A stretch of 64,000 nucleotides of DNA from Paenibacillus harenae (GTDB lineage: Bacteria; Bacillota; Bacilli; Paenibacillales; Paenibacillaceae): contig NZ_JAUSST010000002.1 in assembly GCF_030812415.1 (NCBI RefSeq), forward strand, positions 496,001-560,000. Direction: 5' to 3'. Made by a program: the position numbers and the translations under genes. The notes under the pieces are model-generated. The model saw only the letters and a program-made list of their open reading frames with translations. It searched no databases and had not been told where the DNA came from. Below are positions 54,266-62,658 of this stretch, piece after piece (within the stretch, counting starts at the first letter, position 1; each line of letters begins with the position of its first letter).

Positions 54266-54718
54266 ATGCAAATTAGAATGCTGGCTTACCGCGAGCCTCC
54301 GCCGATGGAGCTGCTGCTAATGGCCGATCCGTCGGAGAAGCTGGTGAACGAATATTTGAACCGGGGACAATGCATGGTTGCCGAAGCCGGCGGCGTTATT
54401 ATAGGCGTCTATGTATTGCTGCCGACAAGGCCGGAGACGATCGAGATCGTGAATGTAGCAGTCGCCGAGAGCGAGCAGGGCAGAGGCGTCGGCAAGCAGT
54501 TAGTCAATCATGCGATCCAGACCGCTAAGCAGCTTGGCTACAAGACGATCGAGATCGGCACGGGCAACTCGGGCGTCGGTCAGCTCGCGCTCTATCAGAA
54601 ATGCGGATTCAGAATGGTCGGCATCGACAGGGATTTCTTCATAAGGCATTATGATGAGCCCATCTATGAAAACGGCATTCAGGTGGTCGATATGGTTCGG
54701 CTATCGCAAGATTTGTAA
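54266..54718 (+). CDS. GNAT family N-acetyltransferase, YvbK-like
   Basis: 150 residues, ATG after CAAGGAGAG. Acetyl-CoA fold: VIIGVYVLLPTRPETIEIVNVAV (beta 2-4 in parts), the pyrophosphate loop SEQGRGVGKQLV, ELIGTGNSG-like segment TIEIGTGNSGVGQLALYQKCGFRMVGI and FFIRHYDEPIYENGIQ. The pattern closely resembles B. subtilis YvbK. The acceptor is unknown. Confidence 0.85.
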   Translation: MQIRMLAYREPPPMELLLMADPSEKLVNEYLNRGQCMVAEAGGVIIGVYVLLPTRPETIEIVNVAVAESEQGRGVGKQLVNHAIQTAKQLGYKTIEIGTGNSGVGQLALYQKCGFRMVGIDRDFFIRHYDEPIYENGIQVVDMVRLSQDL

Positions 54719-54726
54719 ATAAACGC

Positions 54727-54770
54727 ATGAAGAAGCTGAGTCGCGCGTCCGAGTCAGCTTCTTCATTTGT
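54727..54770. terminator. Bidirectional terminator between convergent genes
   Basis: ATGAAGAAGCTGA (54727-54739) pairs perfectly with TCAGCTTCTTCAT (54754-54766). It lies between the acetyltransferase and the convergent lipoprotein gene and can serve both. Confidence 0.75.
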
Positions 54771-54780
54771 TGTCCCGTAA

Positions 54781-57039
54781 TTAGAAATCAAGCTTCATTC
54801 TCGAGAAATAGCCGTAGCTGGAGCCGATATACAAATCATTCCCTTCGCGGTTCATTAAGCCGTTTATTATATTTCTTAAGCGCAATTCGGGATACCCAAA
54901 CATGACGTCATGGATGCGGTTCATCTGCTTGCCGGTTTGCTTATCAAGCACTAACAAATCTTTGTCGTACGAGAGCAGCAGCTTATCGTCTAGCGGGATG
55001 ATTATACCTGATCCGTAATACGACGCGGTTGTGTCAAGAGTGGATGCTTCAGTTTGCCAACGAATACGGCCGTCGGATTTGTTTACGGCCGTCGGTATGT
55101 TGTTCACGGTCATGTAGACGGCATCGCCATCGAAGACCGCTCCCGCCCCTTTGCCTGGAATGGTCCATAAGGTCTTGCCGCTAGCCGTGTCGTACAAAGC
55201 AGTCTTATATTGCTTCGGATCGGCGTGTCCGTCGCCATCGATCGGCTGTTGAATGAGCAAGTAACGCAAGTCCAGCGCAAAAACGAGCTCGTGGCTGCCG
55301 ATCATATATCTAGCCTTAACCTGCTTCGACTTCGTGCTTATATCCATTAACAGAAGCTCGTTGCCAAGCATGATCCACTTCTCCAGCTTCTCGGGCTCGA
55401 ACGGATTGCCAGGCGGCTCAATGAATGGCCGTGAGTACAAGCTTGGCGTTTCAGATTGGGTGCCTTCCGATTCCGTCTCCCATAGCAGCTTGCCCGTAAG
55501 CGGATCCAATGCCTGCAATTTATTATTCTGAACGATCATAATCGTGGCATATCGTTCGCCATCGCTTATGATTTCATAATTACTTTTGATCGGCTTGCTC
55601 CATCTTTGTTTTCCGGTTTTGGCATTAAGGGCAATAAGCTTGCCTTCGCCATTCGTTTCTGACTGACCGGTGTATAAAATAAGGGTGTTTTGCGCTCTAG
55701 CTGCTCTGAAGGATTTGCCAATCTTCGTGCCGTCGAACGTCCATACGGGTTTGCCGTCAGACAGCCTAATGCGGCTTACGCGCTGTACATATTTTTTTGC
55801 AGCGGGATCATAGTCGATGAATACGTTGGCATATTCGCGATTACTGTCCATGTAAGCATCGAAGCCGCCAAACCCGGCATCGATCCTCCACAACGTCTCG
55901 CCGGTCTTCCGGTCGACCGCGTATAGCCCAGCGTTATCATGCATGCCGCTAAATCCGCCGTCATCTCCTATGAGCAGCAGAATGCGATCCGTGACCGCCT
56001 GCAGATACGTATGGCCAAGGTTATATTCATTTCGCCATGTCCAGTCGACAGCTCTGGTAGGACTCGGCGGAAGAACGCGATATTCATGCACGTACTCATA
56101 AGGATACGAGTACGCGCCAACCTCTGCTTGCTCGGCAAGTCTTGCAGCCTGAATCAGATGCCATTCCTCAACCTTCCCCTCCTCGTTGAACGTAATCGTA
56201 AAATGCACTTCGCCAAGCTCATAACGCCAAGTAACGCCAAGGCGCATCGTCTGATCTGTCTGGCTCAGATTGCGTGATGTTTCGATAAAATGCGGCTCGC
56301 CCAGCAATTGTCTTACCTCTGTTACACCGGTTCCTTTGGACATTGTAGACTCGATTATCGATATGGCTTCATTTATCGGAAGCGACGTGCCCGGATCGAG
56401 AATGCCGCCGTGTACGGTTTCGTTCAGCTCGATGTCTGCAGCGGATAACCATAGCAATACAGGGCGATTCACATGATGATCGCCATAGGGGCGAACCGGC
56501 GATTGAAGAACGCCGTACCAGTCTTTCCAACGGATGGCGCTATAGATCGACTTGCCAAGATGGATGCCGTCCGCCGTCAGCGTGCTGCCGGGAAATAACG
56601 CAAACCTGGAGCCAGGCTTGATCTTCAGCAGTGACGGCTCACTCACCTGAATGTCTTTGGCGGCGTCTGTACCGTACCAGATCGGAAGCCATACGAGCCC
56701 GGCTTCTTCGGTGGAAAAGGCTATCCATTCTCCTCGCCGCTCCGACACTTTAAATACATCGCCTGCTTTGCCATAGTAGCTGGCTTCGAGCGGAATCGAC
56801 GAAATATCGGCTTCTCCTGCGAAGATAGGCGCTAACGAGCTTAGCGTGACCTGGCCGTCTACCGCTTCCAGTTGGAGCGGAATGGTTGTTGACATTAGAG
56901 TTGGCTCGGCAGCCGATGTAGGCATCTGGGTTGCAACAGGCTGAACGTTCGTGTCGCAGCCAATCATCGAATTAAGAGCTGCGGCTAGCGATATAACGAG
57001 AACGATACGGAACCTTTTTTTCTGGCGAGGGAAATGCAT
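54781..57039 (-). CDS. PQQ-propeller lipoprotein with SH3-like domain
   Basis: 752 residues. Signal about 1-27 with lipobox NSMIGC (Cys28), so membrane-anchored outside the cell. A Thr/Pro-rich linker, then an SH3-like module around 70-125 (GKAGDVFKVSERRGEWIAFS). A middle region of about 150-300 carries LNEAISIIES-like and VRQLLGEPHFIE segments, the latter typical of SmpA/BamE-like folds. From about 350 on, PQQ/Trp-docking propeller blades: GLYAVDRKTGETLWRIDAG, LIALNAKTGKQRWSKP, LQALDPLTGKLLWETE, ALYDTASGKTLWTIPG, AVNKSDGRIRWQTE, LVLDKQTGKQMNRI. No enzyme motif seen. Probably a scaffold or sensor; function unknown. Confidence 0.82.
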   Translation of the reverse strand: MHFPRQKKRFRIVLVISLAAALNSMIGCDTNVQPVATQMPTSAAEPTLMSTTIPLQLEAVDGQVTLSSLAPIFAGEADISSIPLEASYYGKAGDVFKVSERRGEWIAFSTEEAGLVWLPIWYGTDAAKDIQVSEPSLLKIKPGSRFALFPGSTLTADGIHLGKSIYSAIRWKDWYGVLQSPVRPYGDHHVNRPVLLWLSAADIELNETVHGGILDPGTSLPINEAISIIESTMSKGTGVTEVRQLLGEPHFIETSRNLSQTDQTMRLGVTWRYELGEVHFTITFNEEGKVEEWHLIQAARLAEQAEVGAYSYPYEYVHEYRVLPPSPTRAVDWTWRNEYNLGHTYLQAVTDRILLLIGDDGGFSGMHDNAGLYAVDRKTGETLWRIDAGFGGFDAYMDSNREYANVFIDYDPAAKKYVQRVSRIRLSDGKPVWTFDGTKIGKSFRAARAQNTLILYTGQSETNGEGKLIALNAKTGKQRWSKPIKSNYEIISDGERYATIMIVQNNKLQALDPLTGKLLWETESEGTQSETPSLYSRPFIEPPGNPFEPEKLEKWIMLGNELLLMDISTKSKQVKARYMIGSHELVFALDLRYLLIQQPIDGDGHADPKQYKTALYDTASGKTLWTIPGKGAGAVFDGDAVYMTVNNIPTAVNKSDGRIRWQTEASTLDTTASYYGSGIIIPLDDKLLLSYDKDLLVLDKQTGKQMNRIHDVMFGYPELRLRNIINGLMNREGNDLYIGSSYGYFSRMKLDF

Positions 57040-57193
57040 TCAAACGCTCCCTTTGCATTGGTTATTTTTCCATTAGACGTAAGCTTTTCGGAAATGTTTC
57101 TATGCATCGCCGTGATCGCATGCTTCATAGATTTCAAGTAGTAGTAAACCATGCGGATATGGTATAGTATTGGCAAAATATACCTAAGAGACG

Positions 57194-58669
57194 ATGGAGA
57201 TGAGCGATCCTATGAGCTTTGAGGTTATCGAAGCGACGATTACGTCCATGCAGGCTGCGCTGGCAGCAGGAAAGATTACCTCTAGAGAGCTTGTGCTTAT
57301 TTATCTGGACCGAATAGCGACTCACGACAAGAACGGGCTTACGATCAATTCGGTGCTGTCGATTAACCCGGATGCGATATTCATCGCCGACGCGCTTGAT
57401 AGCGAGAGAGCCGCACAGGGGATACGAGGACCTTTGCACGGTATCCCAATCTTGCTGAAGGACAATATCAATTCCGGCGATCAGATGTGCACGAGTGCCG
57501 GTTCGCTGGCACTGGCCGGTTCATACGCAGGCGAGGACGCGACTGTCGTGCAGCGTTTGCGGGAAGCGGGAGCCATTATACTCGGCAAAGCGAATATGAC
57601 GGAGTTCGCGAACTTCATGACGGACGGCATGCCGTCCGGTTATAGCTCTAGGGGCGGGCAAGTGCTCAACCCGTATAATATCTCGAAGCCGACGGGCGGC
57701 TCAAGCGCGGGCTCGGGCGCAGCGGTCGCTTGCAACTTCTGCATGGCGTCCATAGGCACGGAGACGTCGGGTTCGATTCTCAATCCGGCGAATTTAAGCT
57801 CGACTGTCGGCATAAAACCTACAGTGGGGCTCGTCAGCCGCTCCGGTGTCCTTCCTTTGTCGACGAGCCAGGATACAGTCGGTCCGATCGCTCGAACGGT
57901 TACGGATGCAGCCATCGTATTAACCGCGATAGCCGGTTATGATGCAGAAGATGTCGCAACGGGGGCAATGAAGTGGAAGGGACAGAGCGATTATACGAAG
58001 TATTTGGTACGCGGCGGTCTGGAGGGGGCAAGGATCGGAATTCCAAGGGACTATTATTTCGAGGAGCTAACGGACGAACAACACGCGATATTCAATGCGG
58101 CCGTCGAAGCGATGAAGGAGCGGGGCGCGATGATCGTCGACGCTGCCGATATTAAGACAGCACGCCGGATCGGCTATTCTTCGGTCGTGCTTAATGAATT
58201 CAAGTCGGCGATCAACGCTTACTTAAGCAAGCTGCCCGCCGGCGCTAAGATGCGCACGCTCAAAGAGATCATCGCCTTCAACAACGAGCATCCCATTGAA
58301 GCGCTGCGCTACGGCCAGACGACGTTGCTCGCGGCGGAGACGACTACGTCGGGAACGATGACCGAAACGGCGTATTTGCGAGATCGTGCCAACGATTTGC
58401 AGCTTTGCAAGATCGAAGGCATCGATGCGACGCTGGCGGAGCATCAGCTTGACGCCTTGCTGTTCCCGGCCGATTTCGGAGCTCGAATTACGTCGCGCGC
58501 AGGGTATCCTAGCGTAATCGTCCCTGCCGGCTATACATCCGAAGGCGTACCGTTCGGCGTCACGTTCGCCGGCGCGGCTTACAGCGAGCCGGCGCTCATT
58601 CAGTTTGCTTACGACTACGAGCAGAGCTCGCTCGTCCGCAAGCCGCCATCGCTCAAGAGCTACCTCTAA
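57194..58669 (+). CDS. Amidase, amidase-signature family
   Basis: 491 residues if started at ATG 57194; ATGs at 57200 and 57212 are alternatives and none has an ideal ribosome site. Ser-cisSer-Lys triad visible: Lys in GIPILLKDNINSGD, Ser in KPTGGSSAGSGAAVA, and the nucleophile in SIGTETSGSILNPA. VGIKPTVGLVSRSGVLPLS and AQDTVGPIART-like SQDTVGPIARTV follow. It hydrolyses carboxylic amides. It lies alone and is not next to gatCB, and it contains extra C-terminal sequence, so a catabolic amidase is likelier than GatA. Confidence 0.88.
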   Translation: MEMSDPMSFEVIEATITSMQAALAAGKITSRELVLIYLDRIATHDKNGLTINSVLSINPDAIFIADALDSERAAQGIRGPLHGIPILLKDNINSGDQMCTSAGSLALAGSYAGEDATVVQRLREAGAIILGKANMTEFANFMTDGMPSGYSSRGGQVLNPYNISKPTGGSSAGSGAAVACNFCMASIGTETSGSILNPANLSSTVGIKPTVGLVSRSGVLPLSTSQDTVGPIARTVTDAAIVLTAIAGYDAEDVATGAMKWKGQSDYTKYLVRGGLEGARIGIPRDYYFEELTDEQHAIFNAAVEAMKERGAMIVDAADIKTARRIGYSSVVLNEFKSAINAYLSKLPAGAKMRTLKEIIAFNNEHPIEALRYGQTTLLAAETTTSGTMTETAYLRDRANDLQLCKIEGIDATLAEHQLDALLFPADFGARITSRAGYPSVIVPAGYTSEGVPFGVTFAGAAYSEPALIQFAYDYEQSSLVRKPPSLKSYL

Positions 58670-58696
58670 TCGCCCACCTAAAGCGCTGTCATATGA

Positions 58697-58906
58697 CTAT
58701 CGCTTCACTTTGAAGTGGACGACGGCGCTGTAGAGCATTTTCTCCGACTTCGCATTGAACGTTGCCTGATGTCTGACAGAATGGACGTCAAGCATAAGCG
58801 CTTTGTTCATCTCGATCTGATTAGCGATCATTCGCTCCAGCGTCTTCAAATCCTGCGCTTCGAAAAACTCGATTTTCGTATCGATTAAATCCAGGCGGAA
58901 ATCCAT
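58697..58906 (-). CDS. YrzA-like (DUF2536) small protein
   Basis: 69 residues from ATG 58906, eight bases after GGAG; the frame extends to 58948 without a site. MDFRLDLIDTKIEFFEAQDL, LERMIANQIEMNKALMLDVH and a C-terminal LYSAVVHFKVKR match the short Bacillus YrzA/DUF2536 family. Function unknown. It diverges from the fused permease gene. Confidence 0.75.
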   Translation of the reverse strand: MDFRLDLIDTKIEFFEAQDLKTLERMIANQIEMNKALMLDVHSVRHQATFNAKSEKMLYSAVVHFKVKR

Positions 58907-58988
58907 ATTTGAGTCTCCAATCTTTAAGTTTCTATGATTACTACTCATTATACCTATTCATAAGGATGAGAGCGAGGGTGAACCCGGT

Positions 58989-60635
58989 TTGATAGATCGC
59001 ATATGGAAGTATAAGTTTCATTACATCATCGTATTGCCGGCGTTGCTTTTGATATTCATATTTAAGCTGATCCCGTTTTTCCAAAATATTGTATTTTCGT
59101 TTGTGGACTATAAGCCGTTTCTTGGATTATTTGAAAGTCCGTGGGTCGGCTTCGGCAACTTCAAGGCGTTGTTCGAAGACACCCTATTCCGGGATGCGCT
59201 GCGCAATACGCTAATCATAAATATCGGTTTCGCGCTAGTTGCCGGTGTAATTGCGTGGTTGCTGGCACTTGCGTTAAGTTCCATGCGGATAAGAGTGGTC
59301 AGAGGAGCGTTCCAAACGATATTCCTTATACCATACGTGGTGCCGTCGGTCTTCATTGCCGGGATCGTCATGCTCTTGTTGTCGCCTGCTCATTCTCCAT
59401 TCCATCTAACGGATAAGCTGCTGCTTGCAGACCCGTTATGGACGAAACCAATCTTGATTGGAATCGAAGTGTTCCGAAGCTTGGGTATTCCGGCGATGAT
59501 CGGACTGGCTGCAATCTTGTCCAATAAGACGGCCCAATCAGCCGGTAAGCGGGGCAGACCCAATGCGGCAGCCGCAGGAAGAGCGATTGCCGCCTACCTC
59601 ATTCTACAACTATCGTTTTTATTCTCGAGCGATTTTGAATTAACGACAATTTTGGTTAACCCATTGACAATGGATAGCGGAATAACAATCGATTATTATA
59701 TATATACGATTGGATTGATGCAGGCGAATTACGGCTTATCTTCCGCAGCTGGCGCGTTTGTAGCCTTCATCCAGTTCATCCTTGTCCTGCTGGCGTATCA
59801 ATTGGTGAGAGGCAGGTTTCTTGGCGATCTGTTCAGCGGTACGAAGCCTCATATCGATTCACAATCCTCTGAACATTCAAGTAAATGGTGGGGAACGGCC
59901 GTTTCTGCGATATATGCGGCAATTGTACTACTGTTCGTATATTTGCTGATCATAGAACCTTTCACGAAGAAAAGCGATTCGGCGCAGCGGTTGCACGATC
60001 TCTTCTCGTTTTGGAATATAGCCGGATATACGATAAGCAATTTCGCTGCGGCAGTCGTTTTCATGCTCGTGTCGGTAACGCTTGCGTATCCGTTAACCGT
60101 GAAGAAACTGCCGGGACGTCAGTTATATAAGCTGTTTTTACTGTTTGTGCTGATAACTGCCTCGAATCAGATTAGCGAATACTTCTTCTTTAGAGAGCTT
60201 GATATGGTAAACACCTTATTTCCGCAAATATTCACGGGATTTTTTGCGCTAGCTTCTGTATTCGTGCTGAAATCGATATTTAATAGCCGGCATGCCGAGC
60301 TTAAGGAGCAAGCGGAGGCGAGCGGCAGAGGCGAGCTGCATACGTTCTTCACTTTATTTATCCCTAAGGTGTGGAAGCCGCTGCTGGCGCTTGGCGTTCT
60401 GCAATTCATAGCTTTATGGAATGCCTATTTGCCTTCCGTCATTTACGTGGTTCGAGAGGAATCTTATTCTCCCGTTGCCAAGGGATTACGTTTGTTGCTT
60501 AGCGCACCTGAGAACTTTGCCGATCCAATCCTCTGGCAATATTGCGCGATTATTAGTTTGCCGCCAATCGTATTGCTGCTTATTTTCCGCAAATGGATCA
60601 TTTCCGAAGTGCTTGCAAGTCAGGTTACAAAATAA
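58989..60635 (+). CDS. Fused double ABC sugar permease, lone gene
   Basis: 548 residues from TTG 58989 (GAGCGAGGG upstream). It holds two complete permease domains in one chain. Residues 1-290 look like the LplB/MalF class: YIIVLPALLLIFIFKLIPFF, SPWVGFGNFKALFED, then six helices. But the EAA loop is replaced by SNKTAQSAGKRGRPNAAAAG. Residues 300-548 look like the LplC/MalG class, with a recognisable EAA-type loop AELKEQAEASGRGELHTFFT then LFIPKVWKPLLALGVLQFIALWNAYLPSV. About twelve helices in total. No binding protein or ATPase is adjacent. The damaged first loop suggests one ATPase contact or a changed role. Confidence 0.8.
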   Translation: MIDRIWKYKFHYIIVLPALLLIFIFKLIPFFQNIVFSFVDYKPFLGLFESPWVGFGNFKALFEDTLFRDALRNTLIINIGFALVAGVIAWLLALALSSMRIRVVRGAFQTIFLIPYVVPSVFIAGIVMLLLSPAHSPFHLTDKLLLADPLWTKPILIGIEVFRSLGIPAMIGLAAILSNKTAQSAGKRGRPNAAAAGRAIAAYLILQLSFLFSSDFELTTILVNPLTMDSGITIDYYIYTIGLMQANYGLSSAAGAFVAFIQFILVLLAYQLVRGRFLGDLFSGTKPHIDSQSSEHSSKWWGTAVSAIYAAIVLLFVYLLIIEPFTKKSDSAQRLHDLFSFWNIAGYTISNFAAAVVFMLVSVTLAYPLTVKKLPGRQLYKLFLLFVLITASNQISEYFFFRELDMVNTLFPQIFTGFFALASVFVLKSIFNSRHAELKEQAEASGRGELHTFFTLFIPKVWKPLLALGVLQFIALWNAYLPSVIYVVREESYSPVAKGLRLLLSAPENFADPILWQYCAIISLPPIVLLLIFRKWIISEVLASQVTK

Positions 60636-60641
60636 TAAATA

Positions 60642-60713
60642 GGGGCATTCATATTAAGCCGGAAGAGCCGCGCAAGCTTTACTGGGCCGATAAGCTCGGC
60701 ATCATGTCGAGAC
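60642..60713 (+). pseudogene. Possible GH2-type glycosidase fragment
   Basis: Directly after the permease stop, one frame reads IHIKPEEPRKLYWADKLGIM. This resembles the barrel segment KHxKxEDPRxLYWADKLGLLVW of GH2 beta-galactosidase-like enzymes. Nothing before or after matches, so if genuine it is a short relic. Confidence 0.4.
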
Positions 60714-60804
60714 CGGTGTCAGTACGTGGCTTTGTATGGACGCAATGCCGGACGTCACCCGATGGATATCTTTATACACTGCACCTAATGCCACCATAAA
60801 AGCG

Positions 60805-60845
60805 AAGAGCGCAGCCCAATAGGGTCGGCGCTCTTTCCTGTTTTA
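60805..60845 (+). terminator. Terminator after the fused permease region
   Basis: AAGAGCGC (60805-60812) pairs with GCGCTCTT (60828-60835), then TCCTGTTTT. Confidence 0.65.
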
Positions 60846-60914
60846 GCTATACCTCAAATCTAGCAATTCGTGTATACTGTTGGTATTGTTGACAGAAGGG
60901 GTTGCTAGGGGAGA

Positions 60915-62291
60915 ATGTATGTAGATCCATCGTTAGTGCACAAGAAGGAAAAAGGCTATTATGTGTTGGCGCTTATTGTAAGTATAATAGCGACGCTAGT
61001 TTTGCTCATTTCGATTATCGGCATTTATATTTTGTTATTTATCGTTGTTGTTCCTCTGCTGGCGCAAGCGATATCGAACGCGAGCATAAGGTTGAACGGC
61101 GTTCGCATTACGCCGAAGCAGTTTCCCGAGATCCATGAATTGGTGTATCAACAGAGCGCTCGAATGGGGCTGCCGTACTTGCCGGACGTTTATATTATGG
61201 AATCGAGCGGTGTGCTGAACGCATTCGCTACCCGGTTTTTCGGCAGAAATATGGTTGTGCTCTATTCCGACTTGTTCGAGCTGATGAACAGGGGAGGAGA
61301 AAAGGAGCTGGCCTTTGTGATCAGCCATGAGCTGGCTCATCTGCAGCGCAGACATCTGACGAAGCAGCTGTTCATAATTCCTGCCATGTGGCTTCCGTTC
61401 CTTGGGGATGCATACTCTCGTGCTTGCGAATACACATGTGATAGAATGGCCGCTCATTTTACGGAAGATCCAGAAGCGGCAATGAATGGCTTAACGGTAC
61501 TTGCCGTCGGCAAGAGCTTGTACAAGCAGGTCGATCGCGAAGACTATTTGCTTCAGAGCAGCGGCGAGAGAGGGCTGTTCGTGTGGCTGGCTGAGAAGCT
61601 GTCCACCCATCCGCCTCTGCCGAAGCGGATCGAGGCCATTCAGCGTTATGCCGATCCTCACAGGGCGTCGATATTCCGGTCGTCTAAAATGGCGTTGGTT
61701 ATTGTCCTTTCGGCATGCCTTGTCGTTATCGCCATGTTCGTAACCGGCGTTGCTCTCTCCAGTCAACTGATGAAGCTGGCGTCGGGGGCCTTTGAGGAAG
61801 GGTATAGCGACGAGGAGCTGCTTGATGCGGCGATGAACGGCGAGACGTCTCGCGTCGTTGAGTTGTTGGATCAAGGGGCTAACCCCGATGCCGCCGATTA
61901 TGGTGGTTGGACTGCCCTTATGAGCGCTATCGATCAGAATAATGCCGAGATGGCCAGAGCGTTGCTTAATGCGGGTGCGAATACGGATTTGACAGAGGAT
62001 GAATATGAGAATTCAGCTTTAACGATAGCGATTTCGAGCGGCAATGAAGAGATTGCCGAGCTGTTGCTGGGACATGAAGCCAATCCGAATTTGCAAGACA
62101 GCTTTGGGTGGACGCCGCTTATGACTGCCGCATCGTACGGTGAGGAGGGTATGGCTAGACTGCTGCTGGAGAATGGAGCGGATACGAGTTTAACGGATGA
62201 GAACGGGTGGACAGCCTTTGATTACGCCATGGATGCCGGTTATGAAACGCTCGCTCAGCTGCTGAAGCCAGGAATGGCAGAAGCAGCTTAG
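60915..62291 (+). CDS. M48 metalloprotease fused to ankyrin repeats
   Basis: 458 residues. Helices at about 17-52, then an M48 peptidase domain: SGVLNAFATRFFGRNMVV, zinc motif FVISHELAHLQRRH (HELAH, 138-142) and the third ligand Glu172 in ACEYTCDRMA; STHPPLPKRIEAI is the late M48 signature. A further helix at about 258-282 leads to four to five ankyrin repeats (about 300-450): TSRVVELLDQGANPD, GGWTALMSAIDQNN, EIAELLLGHEANPN, GWTPLMTAASYGEEGM, RLLLENGADTSLTDENGW. It is HtpX-like but with an added protein-binding tail. Probably a membrane-anchored protease with a recognition module. Which side the ankyrins face is not certain. Confidence 0.87.
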   Translation: MYVDPSLVHKKEKGYYVLALIVSIIATLVLLISIIGIYILLFIVVVPLLAQAISNASIRLNGVRITPKQFPEIHELVYQQSARMGLPYLPDVYIMESSGVLNAFATRFFGRNMVVLYSDLFELMNRGGEKELAFVISHELAHLQRRHLTKQLFIIPAMWLPFLGDAYSRACEYTCDRMAAHFTEDPEAAMNGLTVLAVGKSLYKQVDREDYLLQSSGERGLFVWLAEKLSTHPPLPKRIEAIQRYADPHRASIFRSSKMALVIVLSACLVVIAMFVTGVALSSQLMKLASGAFEEGYSDEELLDAAMNGETSRVVELLDQGANPDAADYGGWTALMSAIDQNNAEMARALLNAGANTDLTEDEYENSALTIAISSGNEEIAELLLGHEANPNLQDSFGWTPLMTAASYGEEGMARLLLENGADTSLTDENGWTAFDYAMDAGYETLAQLLKPGMAEAA

Positions 62292-62321
62292 CGGCGGCTT
62301 CTGCCGCTTCGTTATACGTAC

Positions 62322-62363
62322 ACAAAGAAAGAGAAGCTTGAGTGCTCAAGCTTCTCTTTCTTT
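62322..62363. terminator. Long bidirectional terminator
   Basis: A perfect 20-base inverted repeat, CAAAGAAAGAGAAGCTTGAG (62322-62341) and its complement (62344-62363), with a TG loop. It serves the protease gene on + and the tRNA pair on the minus strand. Confidence 0.85.
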
Positions 62364-62404
62364 GATGTTGCTATGTATGATAACTGTACCTTATTGGTTC
62401 ACGA

Positions 62405-62481
62405 TGGTCGGGACGACACGATTTGAACATGCGACCCCCTGGTCCCAAACCAGGTGCTCTACCAAGCTGAGCTACGTCCCG
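62405..62481 (-). tRNA. tRNA-Pro(TGG)
   Basis: 77 bases with encoded CCA (62405-62407). Acceptor CGGGACG/CGTCCCG, anticodon loop TTTGGGA giving TGG, and T-arm GTTCAAATC. It lies eight bases after tRNA-Thr in one transcript. Confidence 0.95.
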
Positions 62482-62489
62482 TGAAGAGA

Positions 62490-62565
<76 letters not shown>

Positions 62566-62591
62566 GCGTTATTCTCTTAGACACAAGATGT

Positions 62592-62621
62592 ATTATTGCA
62601 TATAACTCGTCCTTTATGCAA
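62592..62621 (-). promoter_or_regulatory. Promoter of the tRNA-Thr/tRNA-Pro unit
   Basis: On the minus strand TTGCAT (62621-62616), 18-base spacer, AATAAT (62597-62592). Confidence 0.55.
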
Positions 62622-62658
62622 GCTTTTTTTTGAAAAAAATTTCGACTTTCTTCTAAGT

